Shown: positions 1 through 11,318 of the stretch, one piece after another
Layout: each line of letters starts with the position of its first letter
Position numbering within the stretch: the first letter of the stretch is position 1
DNA from: Cercophora sp. LCS_1
Lineage: Eukaryota; Ascomycota; Sordariomycetes; Sordariales; Lasiosphaeriaceae
Assembly: GCA_036250225.1 (NCBI GenBank)
Contig: JAPZLL010000006.1
Span: 992,001 to 1,056,000, forward strand
Reading direction: 5' to 3'
Length of the DNA: 64,000 bases
Program-made: the position numbers and the translations under genes
Notes under the pieces: model-generated
Seen by the model: the letters and a program-made list of their open reading frames with translations, nothing else
Told to the model about the DNA's origin: nothing
The model's database searches: none

Positions 1-604
1 TGACCCCGTGTGGTGTTGTACGATCCATTCGGGGTTCACCCCCAACACCCTCTGCGATGCTGCAGAGCTATTTGCCAGGCGTAAGCAATACTCGCTTGCC
101 CTCAGGTACTCTAGGCCTGATCAGGGGCGGTGGCACCTGCTTGGGGGATACCAATGCCGCGAACCAATTTCGTTGGCGACGTGCTTCGCTGGCGTCATCG
201 TCGGGCCTGCCATTCTGGGGACTCTGGGGATTCTGGGAAGCGTCGCGTTCCTGGTTCCTGCAGTAGCTGCTGCAGTTCTCGGGGCTGAGGTTATCGTGGC
301 TGGCCGTGTGTTCCCTCAATGGCGAGCTGGATCGGCCGCCGGATAGGTCGTCCAATGTGATGCCATGGCCGTACGATTTGTGCCTGGACGTGGTCGGGAT
401 GGGGAGCTCGTGGTTGTGCAAGCTGGGGGTGAGGGGAGCCGGGTGTCTGCGTTGGTATATATGTGAGGGGGTCAGCCATGTGACAGTCGAGAAACTGTTG
501 TGCCCTCAGTCGTCACTCCTTCCTTCGTTGCAGCCTTTCCGGTGTTTGCAGTGTCTCCAGTCATCCGTCTCGCTCGCTCGTTCGTTAGTTTGCCAACCGT
601 CAAC
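1..604. promoter_or_regulatory. 5' flank and promoter of the secreted-protein gene
   Basis: No gene could be supported here. A TATATAT element lies at 456-462, about 145 bp before the ATG at 605, and is followed by a pyrimidine-rich stretch (about 505-600) typical of fungal transcription start regions. Overlapping open frames on both strands at 8-421 have no recognisable domain. One plus-strand frame carries a hydrophobic Gly/Ala/Val stretch, so part of a gene running in from the left cannot be excluded. Confidence 0.4.
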
Positions 605-1197
605 ATGAAGTTCGCCGTCGTTCTTTCTCTTGTTTCCTTGGTCATGGCCGCCGGCCCCCTGAAGAAGCGCACTTGCGCTGGTAATAACTGCAACCGGGCC
701 GTCACTGGCACCCGTCCGGGCCTGCTGCCCCTGTCCTCTCGCTCGGCTGACTGCGAGAGCTACCTGCTCACTCTGGTCACCCCCACTCCGGTGTAAGTCA
801 TACGACACTTGTCGTACAACTCGTCTTGGGACTGATCCGAGACAGCACGGTTACCGTGACGGTCGACCCGCAGACGACGTTTCACTCGCAGACCGGCTCG
901 ACGTACACGATTACCGACATCTCTGAGACTGAAGACCCGGTCCCCGTTACCTTTACCCCGACGCATATGCCCGACTACGCTGAAGAGATGTGCACAGGCA
1001 CCGAGTATGCGTCGGCGTGCACTTGCTTCGGCCTCACTGGAGCTATCACCACACTCGCCCCGGCGACAGTGACAGTCACCGAAACAAATGACATTTGCTT
1101 CCAGCCCGAGGAGACCAGCTCTGCGCCGCCCACATCTTCGGCACCTGCGCCGAGCTACCCTTCCAGCACAGCGGCGCCCGGCTCCACTGCGGCCTGA
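605..1197 (+). CDS. Small secreted Thr/Ser/Pro-rich protein
   Basis: Two exons, 605-792 and 846-1197, encode 179 residues. The 53-nt intron starts GTAAGT and ends CAG; removing it joins a split valine codon and keeps the frame. Residues 1-16 form a clear signal peptide (short basic start, hydrophobic core, Ala-Ala end). A Lys-Lys-Arg site follows about six residues later and suits Kex2 processing. The mature part has an early CxxxxC pair, further scattered cysteines, TVTVTV-type runs and a Ser/Pro/Ala-rich tail likely to be O-glycosylated. Such features are common in cell-surface or secreted fungal proteins of unknown function. No catalytic motif is visible and no GPI signal is obvious. Seen: reading frames, splice sites and signal peptide. 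Inferred: secretion and wall association. Confidence 0.72.
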
Positions 1198-2578
1198 GCG
1201 CTTGCTCAGTGACATCGCATGTCGCTTGCTCGAAGGAAGAGCATCTTGGTCGAGATATGAAGGGAAAGGGGCGATGTAATGGGAATTGTTGTACAGGATC
1301 TTGTATAGTACCTCACGGACACAGATTGTATGGAATCAAAAATGTATGAACGCTTGACCTTGTGAACCAGCTCGAAGCCAAGTGAGGATTCCGGCAGTTG
1401 ACATCCCGGGTGCTTTGCATGCCACGTCCCCAGCTGTGGGAGGGTTGCATGGTGGAAGCTTCTTTCGTAGAATCGGGTATTTCAAGTGTTGGAGTAACGC
1501 GTTGGCTGGGGATCGATCATGATGCTGCCAGTGCATATTTTGGGGCCGTTGATACGCGTTTTGCACGTTTCGGCGCGTTGATGGATACCTTCGCTCGATG
1601 CGGATCCCATTTGTTGATTGCCTTGCACGGGGATACCGCAAACGCCATTCGGATCTCACAAGCAGGCGGTGACTGACGCAGAGTGTGGCACCGTGACGAG
1701 GCTGAGGCTGTTGGTGAACTGTCCAAAGAAGATTTTGCAAGCCACCGCCTTGGAGCAGGAGCCAGCGCAAGAGCCAACAAACACAAGAGCGATCAGATCT
1801 CACGATCTAGACCAAAAAGGCCTAGCGCGGTTCCCAAAGCCACATGCTTGTCCCCCGCATTCGGTTCGTCTTCCGTTGCAGGTGCAGACAGTGCAGGTCC
1901 CTGAATTCCAATCCGCCACAATCTGGGGAAGTGAACAAATCAACTATAAATGTTGCGAGATTGACATTTCTCGCAATCAATCAATCGCTCTGTGCTGGCC
2001 GCTTCTGTTGCATCGTCGGCACCTGATTCCGATCCCCCACGCCCCGCCCCCGCGTGTCTGAGTGCCGTCGCTTGCCGTGCAGCCGGTCTTGAACGCGGGC
2101 TAGACTCCTCAATCTGGGAATTTGCTTCCGCCTCTTCACATGTCAGACGCAAAAATGGGCTCGTGACGCCACTGATTCGTGGTTTGGGGACCGCGTCCCC
2201 GGACTCCAGCATTCCTCCGAGCCATGTGGTCTCGTGAGCCTCAAACTGGCTCCAATGCGGGTTTTGTGCGCCTAATTCTCTTTGTTTTGGCATCCCACCG
2301 CCGCCGCAACGGTTGAACCGTCTTCTCTCTTGCGACTTAACCGGCGGCACTCGTCGAGTCAGTCAGCCAGCCCCAACTGCTGCCCCTTTTTGTTGCTCGG
2401 TGGCTGCACAATCTCTGGTGGCTGCGCAGGGAGTGTCGGGTCTCAACCGATCTAGTCCTTTATTCTCGTTTTGTACAACGCCCACCCCATCGTTGAACGG
2501 ATTGCAACTGTGGCGTGGATTACGAGCTTGACGTAGCGACGACGAAGGGCATGGTGGCTGCGAGCCCTGTCTCCTGTC
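1198..2578. other. Intergenic region between secreted protein and hydrolase
   Basis: It holds the 3' flank of the secreted-protein gene, a broken minus-strand reading frame (1482-1799, listed separately) and the hydrolase promoter. No other open frame has believable composition or a recognisable motif. GTTGTACAGGATCTTGTATAG-like AT-rich sequence near 1290-1345 could be 3' processing signal for the upstream gene. Confidence 0.4.
1482..1799 (-). pseudogene. Cysteine-containing reading frame broken by one TGA
   Basis: On the minus strand one frame reads 106 codons with a single internal TGA at 1656-1658 and a terminal TGA at 1482-1484. The upstream half begins with a hydrophobic stretch (residues LIALVFVGSCAG) like the end of a signal peptide. 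The downstream half has evenly spaced cysteines in motifs such as GVCGIPVQGN and AETCKTRINGPKICTG, which look like real small secreted protein sequence. There is no ATG in frame upstream, because another stop precedes residue 1. It may be a decayed gene, or a gene whose introns I could not place; a GTGAGA donor-like site overlaps the internal TGA. Two other minus-strand frames cover the same DNA but have poorer composition. Confidence 0.3.
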
Positions 2579-4862
2579 ATGATAGATCACGTCCTGGGAA
2601 GGCCCTCGGTCAAGTCTCGCCGACTGCAGGTGCTTGCCGTGCTGGGATTCTGGTCTGCGTATCTCTTCAGGTAGGTCGTCCCCGGTTTCTGGTATATGGT
2701 TTTTGACACGATGCAGAGGCGACAAACATGGGCCGCCCGTGGCTCGCTTCTTCTCGCGCCTGCTCAGCAAGCGGCTGACAACATGGCAAACCGTTGTCAT
2801 CACCATGATCTACCTGTACGCCGCCCGTAACTTTAGCACGCTGCTTGGGCTTGGGAGTCCGGAGCCTCTGTCCAACATGTACGATGCGACATACTTCCGA
2901 GCCACGTGGGTGCTTACAGCGCTGGATGCCGGGTTCTGGACGGCCATGAAGATCAACAACAAGTGGCTGAGGGATGCTGCGAGCATAGTGTTCTCGCTGT
3001 TTTACATGGTGGCTGCTGAACAGGCCGATGAGAAGGTGCGCAAGGTCCGTGGTAACATAACAGTTGAGCATATGAGGGTCAGCTGGAACAAGGGCACGGC
3101 ATCCCCGTATCTGCGCTTCCTCCAAGGTCTCGTGCGCCCTCGATTCACAAAGTGGCCACCACGGGCGATCCGCATCCCAAGACCAAGCACCAGCGATTAC
3201 AAGGAGCCCGTCACGGCGTGGCTGTATTTCGACGGGCCCCTCTCCGACCTTGCGTACCACAACAAGATTGTGCTGGATATCCCTGGCGGAGGATTCGTGG
3301 CCATGGACCCCCGATGCAACGAGGACAAGTTGTTGGCGTGGGCTGCAAAGACAGGGCTGCCAGTGCTAAGCTTGGACTACAAGAAAGCGCCCGAGTATCC
3401 ATACCCCTACGCCCTTAACGAATGCTACGATGTGTACACAACCATTGTCAATACCCGGGGTAGGTGTATTGGCCTGTCTGGGAAGGAGGTTCCAAAAATT
3501 GTCGTCACGGGAGACAGCGCAGGCGGTACATTGGCGACGTCAATGACGCTGATGATCATTGAGAGCGGTTCATCCCCTATTCGTCGATTCCAGGGGCAAA
3601 CCGACTTGCCAATTCCCGACGGCTTGATCCTCTTCTACCCTGCACTGGACATGAATATTGGTAGTTGGATGTCGGACGATCAGATGGCCTTGATCAAAGA
3701 CCGGAGGACGCGCGGGACGAATCGGAGTGTTGTCCAACGAAAGACGAATCAGTACAACAGCCTTGTTGGTACTCCCCACCAGTCCGACGATGAAGACGAC
3801 AGCCCGGCATCAAAGTCCCAGGCCAGCAACTCCCCAGTTGACGTCGCCTCGCCGAACGGTGAGGCTGCGCCTACCACGCCGGATCGCGCCAACGATCCGG
3901 CGTCGAAATACGCCCATCCTGGCGCTTCGACATGGCGCAAGACACAGGATGAATCCGAGTCGGGCCCTGCCACTCCCGACGTTGAGCGGCGCAAGCCCTC
4001 GACATCCCACCACCCCGAGCCGATGCGCACCCGTCTTGCGACATCCAGCATGATCTCATACTTTAACGACCGCGTCCTCACACCCGAGATGATGCGCGCT
4101 ATGATTATCCTCTACGTCGGACCACATAACCGCCCCGATTTCAGCCGTGACTACCTTCTCTGCCCGATCCTCGCCCCTGATGTCCTGCTTGCTCGCTTCC
4201 CCAAGACGTATTTCCTCACTGGTGAGCGTGACCCCCTGGTCGACGACACGGTCATTATGGCTGGCCGGTTGCGTCGTGTCAAGGCGGCCCAGATGGCCAG
4301 CGGCGGCACGAGGCTAGAATACCAGGACCAAGACGCCCAGACGGAGGGATTCAACGACAAGGACGTGGCCGAGGTGGCGCTCATCCCGGGCATCAGCCAC
4401 GGCTTCCTCCAGTTCCCTACCGTGTATCCACCGGCTTGGGGCCTGATTGATAGGGTTGCGCACTGGATCGAGGATGTGTTTGTCTTTAGCGAAGACAAGC
4501 GGCGCAAGGAGAGGGAGGGCAAGAGGCCTGGCAACAGAGTGAAGAATCACGCGAGGAATGAGTCAAGTGGTGATGAGGATAAGCCGCTGGAGATGAGCAT
4601 GACGAGGGCCAGGGGGCGGTCAATGAGGGATGAGGAGACCAAGGTTAGTGAATCGAACGGTGGGGAGGACGGTGGGAGTGATGGGGAGGGTGAGGGCAGT
4701 GGAGAGCCTAAGCCTAACGGGGCCAAGGGGAAGAAGAAGGGCAGGAGGGTGAGGACTAAGACGCAGAGCTTGGTTAGACTTGCTAGCTCGGATGATATCC
4801 TTGGGAGGAGGATGCATGGCCTTGCGTCGGGGTTGACAGGGCTGCCGGCGGATGGGGAGTGA
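2579..4862 (+). CDS. Membrane-anchored alpha/beta hydrolase (hormone-sensitive-lipase-like fold)
   Basis: Two exons, 2579-2670 and 2717-4862, encode 745 residues. The 46-nt intron (GTAGGT...GATGCAG) restores frame from the ATG at 2579 into the long exon, whose own frame has no upstream ATG. Hydrophobic stretches near residues 15-30, 53-75 and 95-110 suggest membrane anchoring. The catalytic domain carries an oxyanion GGGF motif, a nucleophile in GDSAGG (Ser298), Asp536 in GERDPL and His592 in ISHGF, so the triad is complete. This matches the alpha/beta hydrolase-3 / arylacetamide-deacetylase group, esterases or lipases of lipid metabolism. Residues about 359-471 form a Ser/Pro/Asp-rich, probably disordered insert between nucleophile and acid. 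The last 110 residues are highly charged and lysine-rich. Substrate unknown. Confidence 0.85.
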
Positions 4863-5789
4863 TTTTATAGACAGCATGAGCGTTGCATTGTTATTGATGA
4901 GTTATGTTTACCCCTCCTAATATTGAGCTTGTTCCTGTGAGACCGTGCTGTGAAACTTGGTCGTGGATGCGAAGAAGGGCTTGGGGCACGAAGGCTGAGC
5001 TCGAGGCCCTGGATGACGATATATCTTGGCTTTGTTATGTTCGCCTCTAACCCCTGAGTACACAGCATCACCCTGGCAACATAGCCATACCGCCCCGAGA
5101 TCACCACGCTGGCATCTTTCACCACTGGTAGGTAAACAGAGAACAGATATCCAGGGCACTGCTCTATCAACCCATCTCATCCACTCCACCAAGCCCAACT
5201 CACAGCTGCAGTCAGTCACAACCAGTCACAACCCATAAGTCACGAAAGATCCAAATCCAGAAAACCTCCATGACATGTCAAATTGCTCACCCCTCTATCA
5301 TACAGCCCTATATATACAAAACCCCCTGAAATAACTTTTGTCCATTTGTCCATGGTATCAACTCCTTACAAGCCTTTCAACAGCATTACCAAGCCCTCTT
5401 CCTCTTCCATATGCCAAGGTATTACTCCCTCGTCCGCCTTCGTTTTCCCTCCTCCCTTCCTTGACCCACTTCCTTGTTTCCTTTCCCACCCCCATGTCCC
5501 CTGTCTTCCCCTTACTCCTGGACGTCCCCTCTTGGCTCCCAATACGAACCAAGAGCTCATAATGGTATCTTGTAAAAAGAAAATAAAAAGTCATAACCAA
5601 AAACCCAGCCGATGTACTCGGGTCGAAGTGATGAGACCCTTTCCAGTTTGAAACCCGTGGTATATCCATCCCTCCCATCCTCCCATGTTATCCAAGCCTC
5701 TTACCCATTCGCATTCTTGGTGCCCATCCATGGTACGGTATAGTCCATGGTATTGTCCCAAACCCGAACACACACACATATCATGTCCC
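4863..5789. other. Convergent 3' intergenic region
   Basis: The hydrolase gene ends at 4862 and the regulator gene on the opposite strand ends at 5790. The interval is AT- and pyrimidine-rich with no believable reading frame. It presumably holds both 3' UTRs and polyadenylation sites. Confidence 0.5.
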
Positions 5790-8459
5790 CTAAATAATAT
5801 TCGCAATACTAATCCTCTCCTGATTCTTGCTCTTGGCCGGTATCCCCGCCGGCCCCGCAGACACTGGACTTCGTTGCGTAGGACTCGGTTCCGCCCTTTC
5901 GACTTTTGTCGTCGCCGGTGACCACTGCTGCTGTTGTTGCTGAGGCGGCGGAGGCGGTGGTTGCTGTTGAGGTGTCGGTGGCTGTTGCTGCAACGGCGGC
6001 AACGCCATCGGCGGTCGTGCACCCGTAGGCGTCGTATCACCAGAAGCTAACCCCCTCAACAAATCGTCCAATCGCTCCCAACCCCCTGGCGCTGTGAGTT
6101 CCCACCTCTCGTCCTGGTTTAGTCCTGTTTTGGCGTCCAAGCTGAATAGGGGGTCCTTGTATACCGGCGCTGACTGGCTTTGCTGGCCTTCCCTTTCTCC
6201 GCCGCTCCATGCCCATGCTGTGTCAGGGCCGGCTTGGAGATCGGCGCTCACGTAGACTAGGAGTTCTTCGTCGCGGAGGAGTGTCTCGCGGAGGGTGGCG
6301 GGTGATGGGCGTGGGGAAAGGGCGAATGGTTGCGAGGGTTGGCCTGGGGCAGGTTGTTGAGTGAGGAAGAGGATGTATTCATTTCGTTTGGTGCTGAGGG
6401 TCGTCATAAAGAAGGCGATGAAGCGGAGACATGGGATGGCGACTTCGCGGTGTGTGTTAATGGCGGTGAGGGTGCGGATGCAGATGGACGCTTGCTCGAC
6501 GTAGTTGGTGAGGAGCAGGAAGAGGGCGCAGCGGAAGATGTGGGTTGTCAATAGAGCTGTGGCGCCTTCAGGGAGGGCTGATGTTGTGCGGGACAGGAGG
6601 GAGGCCGTCTCGAGAGCCGTGTGAGTGCATTGGTCCACGGCTGTGCGGCGCACGTCGAGAGGACAGGTTGGCGTGAGATTTCGTCGATGAAGGAGGAGAC
6701 GAGCGTGTAAGAGGTAGACGAGTGGATTTAGAAGAATGGGCGAGAGGGCCGCGTTGCTCGAAGGGTCGCAGGCTTGCGGAAAGGTGCGTAGACAAGATGC
6801 AAAGTGGTTATCGAATGTTGCGAGACGGGTTGGGGCGATGACTGGCGTCGAAAGGGCCCTTCCGAGGGCCGTGTAAGAACGCACAACATGAATAATAGCG
6901 AGAAGCGAGTGGGTGAGTGGCTCGGCTCCATTCGGCACCAGCATGCCGTTGTCGTGGATGAAGTGGTCGTCAACGCCGGCGGGCAGCGAAACGTCGCAGT
7001 CGGAATCCTCAATCAGCGTCGGCCTTCCCAGCTCAAGAGACAGACTGCGGTCTAGAATGTAAATGGTCCACCACGTCCGCCTGCGCATCTCGCCCTCCAC
7101 CACCGGCCACGGCCCCGACTCCGAGTGCAGCCCAATGTCCTGGGCCACCCGTACCGCGTTCCCAAGCCACATCCACGCCGCCGACTTCAGGTTCACCTCG
7201 TTTAGCACAATCGTAATGAGCGCCATCGCACGCGCATCGTCCAGCACATAGTCGTTATTCCACGGGTCGATGAGCGACCGCGCGCTCTCGAGCAGGTTGC
7301 CGACTGAGTAGTTGCGGACATGCTCGTCCTCGGCCATGAACAGCCGCCCCACAGCCAGCACGGCAAAAAACAGTGACATGAAGGCCTTGGTGACGCGGAG
7401 GGACCCGCCTTGCTTGTACAAGCCCTCGACCGACTGCTGAAATGTGGGCCAGTGAATCGTGGGCGTCATGGTGTGTGCCGACGCGTAGTAGGCCCGCATC
7501 AGCGCCTCGGTCGCCTGTCTCGGCGGCAGCAAATGCTGAAAATCCTGGACCTCGTGTGCCGGCGGCTGGCGATACTGAACTGGTGGCTTCCATACGCCCC
7601 GCGAAAAGTTGCGCAGGTTTGATCTAGCCCGCGCCAGATCGTGCAAGGGCACAGCCCGCTTCTTCCGCCGCGGCTCCACGCCGATTTCCGGGAGATGAAG
7701 AGGCAGCTGCTCGACGCCCTCGACGTCGGTGTCAAGATGGCCGTCCCGCTCCTGCAGCATGCGTCGAAGGCCATTGTTCTCGCGCCGGATCCGCTCCATC
7801 TGCTTCTCCAGGTCCTGCACCTGCTTGATGGACGACATGCGCCGGTTGGTCTCCTTGGTGAACTGGCACTTGACGTTGCGGCTCGAGCACTCGGAACAGC
7901 TAGTCGTCTCAGTGGCGTCACACTTGACCTTTCTCTCGCGGCACGCGTCGCAGCTGGGGTCCTTTCTCCGTTGGCGATACGCTCGCTTGTGGGCCTGCGA
8001 GCTGGACGACGGCAGCGGCGTGTGCGACGGCCCCGGCGTGCCGGCCGCCGACTCCGAAGACGCCAGCGACTCCCGCCCCATGGTCGACGTGGCCGTGACG
8101 GGCGTGTAGGGCTGGAAGCTTGGTAGTGGTTGTTGCTGGTGCATCGGCGGCAGCGACGGGATGCCGATGGGGTGCGGGACAGGCGCTGGGTTCGGCCGCG
8201 TGCCGACGTTGGAATTCATCAGGCCGCCAAAGTACTGCGCGGGCGCCCTGGGCGAGGTGGCCAGAGGGACCGATGGAGAGTTGTATGACCGTGTAGAGGG
8301 GTTGGGGGATCGAGGATATGGGTTGTGCGACGCAGCCGCCATGGTACTGCTGCTGCTGCTGCTGCTCCTTATGGCCTTGTTTCCGGCAGCCTGATTCGGA
8401 TGTGTCTCCACAGGATCCCCGATAGGATGGTTTCTGGGGAGCTGCCGGTCAAGCAACAT
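5790..8459 (-). CDS. Zn2Cys6 fungal-specific transcription factor
   Basis: A single exon encodes 889 residues from the ATG at 8459; a second ATG at 8342 (Met40, after a serine run) is an alternative start. The binuclear zinc cluster is complete, with cysteines at 170, 173, 180, 188, 191 and 198 (CX2CX6CX7CX2CX6C). A linker and a leucine-containing coiled coil (about 210-240) that should dimerise follow. The middle of the protein, with WWTIYILDRSLSLELGRP-type sequence, is the fungal-specific transcription factor domain. The C-terminal 120 residues are rich in Pro and Gln runs, consistent with an activation or interaction region. The N-terminal 150 residues are Ser/Pro-rich. Role: nuclear DNA-binding regulator, probably recognising CGG-type half-sites. 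The target pathway is not evident from the neighbours. Confidence 0.92.
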   Translation of the reverse strand: MLLDRQLPRNHPIGDPVETHPNQAAGNKAIRSSSSSSSTMAAASHNPYPRSPNPSTRSYNSPSVPLATSPRAPAQYFGGLMNSNVGTRPNPAPVPHPIGIPSLPPMHQQQPLPSFQPYTPVTATSTMGRESLASSESAAGTPGPSHTPLPSSSSQAHKRAYRQRRKDPSCDACRERKVKCDATETTSCSECSSRNVKCQFTKETNRRMSSIKQVQDLEKQMERIRRENNGLRRMLQERDGHLDTDVEGVEQLPLHLPEIGVEPRRKKRAVPLHDLARARSNLRNFSRGVWKPPVQYRQPPAHEVQDFQHLLPPRQATEALMRAYYASAHTMTPTIHWPTFQQSVEGLYKQGGSLRVTKAFMSLFFAVLAVGRLFMAEDEHVRNYSVGNLLESARSLIDPWNNDYVLDDARAMALITIVLNEVNLKSAAWMWLGNAVRVAQDIGLHSESGPWPVVEGEMRRRTWWTIYILDRSLSLELGRPTLIEDSDCDVSLPAGVDDHFIHDNGMLVPNGAEPLTHSLLAIIHVVRSYTALGRALSTPVIAPTRLATFDNHFASCLRTFPQACDPSSNAALSPILLNPLVYLLHARLLLHRRNLTPTCPLDVRRTAVDQCTHTALETASLLSRTTSALPEGATALLTTHIFRCALFLLLTNYVEQASICIRTLTAINTHREVAIPCLRFIAFFMTTLSTKRNEYILFLTQQPAPGQPSQPFALSPRPSPATLRETLLRDEELLVYVSADLQAGPDTAWAWSGGEREGQQSQSAPVYKDPLFSLDAKTGLNQDERWELTAPGGWERLDDLLRGLASGDTTPTGARPPMALPPLQQQPPTPQQQPPPPPPQQQQQQWSPATTKVERAEPSPTQRSPVSAGPAGIPAKSKNQERISIANII

Positions 8460-9300
8460 GCAGACGGGCTCAGGTATTTGGCCGTCGTTCTGGGAGTCGG
8501 GACGTGTTTAAAGGAAACCAAGCGCTGGCTTGGTCGTCTTCCTCACACCCCGGCAGGCCTGGCCTTCTGCTACACACACACTCTTGCTCTCTCTTCACGC
8601 ACACACACACACACACACACACATACACACACGCATGCGCTTTCCAGGTTCAGCAGGGCAATGGGCGCGCACACCAACCACACTCGCGCAGCGGCTGTGG
8701 CCAGGTACAAGTACTTCTGCTGCTGCTGAGCGCCTGCCGCGGGCCCGGCGTGTGGTGACAGGACAGGGCCGCCGTCGATCAGAGCCTGGGCGGGATATCC
8801 TCTCGTCCAGACACACAGCACGCACACCTGCCGCTGTTTGTACCAACAACCTTGCTGGTCGATTCGCACCGCTGCAGTCCCGTGCTACCCCAGTGCCGCT
8901 CTGGACCTCGTCCTGGACTGTCTGGGTCTGGCTGGGAAAGAAAGAGGACTCGGGAGCTGTGCCGTATGGGTGTCGTCCCGGACAGAAGGGCAATACAACT
9001 GTGTATTATTCGGGCGGGCGTATTAGTAGCGCCCGTGGGTCTTAAGCATGGCACCAAGCTGTGCGCGGGACGGTGAGGAGTGCGGGCTGAAGTGGATGAA
9101 GGTCGGAGCTCGGCAAAAACGACCGGCAGGCGTGTGGACGTGTAAATACAGAGCAAGGCAAGGCAAGCAGCGGCCAAGCAACAAGCAAGCACCGCGCAGC
9201 AAGACGGAGGGAGGGAGAAAGACAGACAGACAGCCCGGGACAACCGCAGGGAAAGAAAGGGTTGGGTTGTGTTGCTGACGGACAGAGGAAGAGAGAGTTT
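8460..9300 (-). promoter_or_regulatory. Probable 5' UTR and promoter of the Zn2Cys6 regulator
   Basis: Read on the minus strand, this segment has long pyrimidine runs (CTGTCTGTCTTTCTCCCTCC near 9205-9240) followed by TTGCTTG and CCTTG repeats, the usual look of fungal core promoters and leader sequences. It includes the CA microsatellite at 8596-8633. No open frame here is convincing. Transcription probably starts around 9.1-9.2 kb, leaving a long leader. Confidence 0.4.
8596..8633. repeat. (CA)n microsatellite
   Basis: A CA dinucleotide run, interrupted once by CATA, lies about 140 bp upstream of the regulator's first ATG, within its likely leader or promoter. Confidence 0.95.
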
Positions 9301-11298
9301 GGCGAGGTCAGCGTAGCGCAGACGACGAGAGGCTGAGGGTCGCAGCGACAAGTTCGGCTGGGATGTCGTTCGGTTGAGCCCAGTGGAGGCGGTTGCATCT
9401 CAGCCATGCCATCCCATGCCAGCAGTTCTCCATCGCCGCCGCATGGGTTCGGCGTGCGGAGCCGTTTTGTAAATCTGTCTCCCGGGACTGGGCACTCGCC
9501 CCCATGTCGCCCTTCGCTCGCAGTTGCAGGGTCCCAGTCCCTAGGGCCCCCTCGGCCCTTGGCCGAGCCTTTGCGCGGGGGCGCTCTGCTGCCCTGGCCA
9601 AGTGCCTGTCTTGCTCGCAAGCTATCCCTGGATCAGTCACTGCTGGCCCTGCTAGCCTCGTTGCGGCCGGTGGCCACGAGCTCACAGACGGAGGCGAAGC
9701 CTGCCGGTGAATCGGGTTTGCGCCAGATCTGCCAGCGCGTTTTGAGCCGGCCTTTTGGCCCTCGGACGATGCGCTAGCCAGGGACCCCAGACCTTGCCAG
9801 CAATCCCTTTGCCCCAGCAGGGCGCCACAGCGAATCGGCTACCGTGCGAGAATAAGGTGCTGTGCCGCGCCTCACTGACATGTACCCGTTTTCCACCCGT
9901 CACTGGCCGGCAGCCCAAACCACTCACACGCTCCAGCTCTCGACCATTCGGTATTGAAAGCAAGCACGCAGCGCAGCCCATCGGCGGGACGGGCGGAATT
10001 CGATCCAGTGATCGAGCGTTTCCTCTGTCCCGCGGCTCCCATTGGACACTGGGACACGATTCTCATTGTCTCTCGTGTCAGCGGATTAGCCTGGTTCCAT
10101 CACCCGAGCCCCAGGCACTATAGCAAATCATGCGCCGTGGACCGCCAATTTGGCTGGCGCTGCCTGTCGCCCCCGTGTGGCGGCGTGGAGAGTGACAGGT
10201 CGCCGACCGCCGCCAGCTTCGATAGTCGGCTGCCCAAGGAACTTGCGAGTCAACGCTGGGCAGCAGTAGCAGCCAGCAGCTCCCCGCTAAGAAAAAACCC
10301 GCACCCGCCGTCGTGCCGGACGGACGCACATCTGCAATTGTTGCGCGCTCTGCAGAAAAGGAAAGCGGAGCTGAGGGCTAGGATGAACCGGTGGGCGAGC
10401 CCAGGGATTCCAAGGGAGGGACGCCGCCCGTCACCATTGGCGGGCTTGTAACCTCGGGTTGCGTGAGGGGTGGGTTCCGACGAGCCCTCGTCCCGCTGTC
10501 TGGCCACTCGGCATGGGTGCCAGGCCAGTTCCGGGCCATGATGTGCATTCGGAATCAGAACAATTTGTGCGCGCCCCCCCGGCTGCAAGCCGAACTGCCA
10601 CCCACTCGATTAGTTCCCACAGCCGGGGTCAGCGACAGGGCCCCTTGACCTTTTCGGTTCCCTCAGGGCACCCACGCATCACCCACGGCTCTGCGTGATT
10701 GCAAGGGGCCTAGTGAGCCACAACCTCTCTCATCACCGTTTAGCAGTCGAGAGAGATCATCACCGTTTGCTGGTCGGTCGGGCATTTGGCTGCGAGACAA
10801 GATAGGCGCGCTCGGTGTCTCACAGAGGCGCCAGACCGAGCGGACGGGTGCTTGTGGTGTAGCGTGCGGACCGCAGCAGGCAGCGCCCGAGGCGCACATG
10901 TCGTCTCATGCAAAGCGCGCTGGTGAGCCAAGGGTGAATTGAGATCATCAACGGCGCCCGAGACCCGGTTCTCCTGCAGTACGCTGGGACTTGTGCGTCG
11001 TCGCCGTTCCCAACATCTCGACGATGGGACCTGCTGTGCTTCCAAAAGACGTCGTGTCTCCGCTCCCAACAACCACCGAGTACGTGACGGTCTCGAGGCC
11101 CCCGAGCCACGAGGTTGTTTCCGTCGAGCTGGAAACGGCCTGGCCTGCTTACGGAGTATCCCTGGCCAGAGCGGCGCCGTTGTGCCCAGCATGTGGCGTC
11201 AGGCAAGATTGACAGACACCGCTAACCTCTCCCGAGCCAAGCGCGAACAGCGAGACAGCAGAGTGACGATCTTGGATGAACGTCAGATGAGATGACCG

Positions 11299-11318
11299 CG
11301 GAAACCCGGGGGTTTCCG
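11299..11318. repeat. Short perfect inverted repeat
   Basis: CGGAAACC and GGTTTCCG flank a four-base CGGG centre, giving a 20-bp palindrome-like site. It could be a dimeric transcription-factor site or chance. Confidence 0.5.

Noticed and set aside
2634..2716. Hydrolase start inside the long exon frame at 2634
   Set aside because: That codon is TTG. The ATG at 2579 plus a 46-nt intron gives a proper start and a hydrophobic N-terminal segment.
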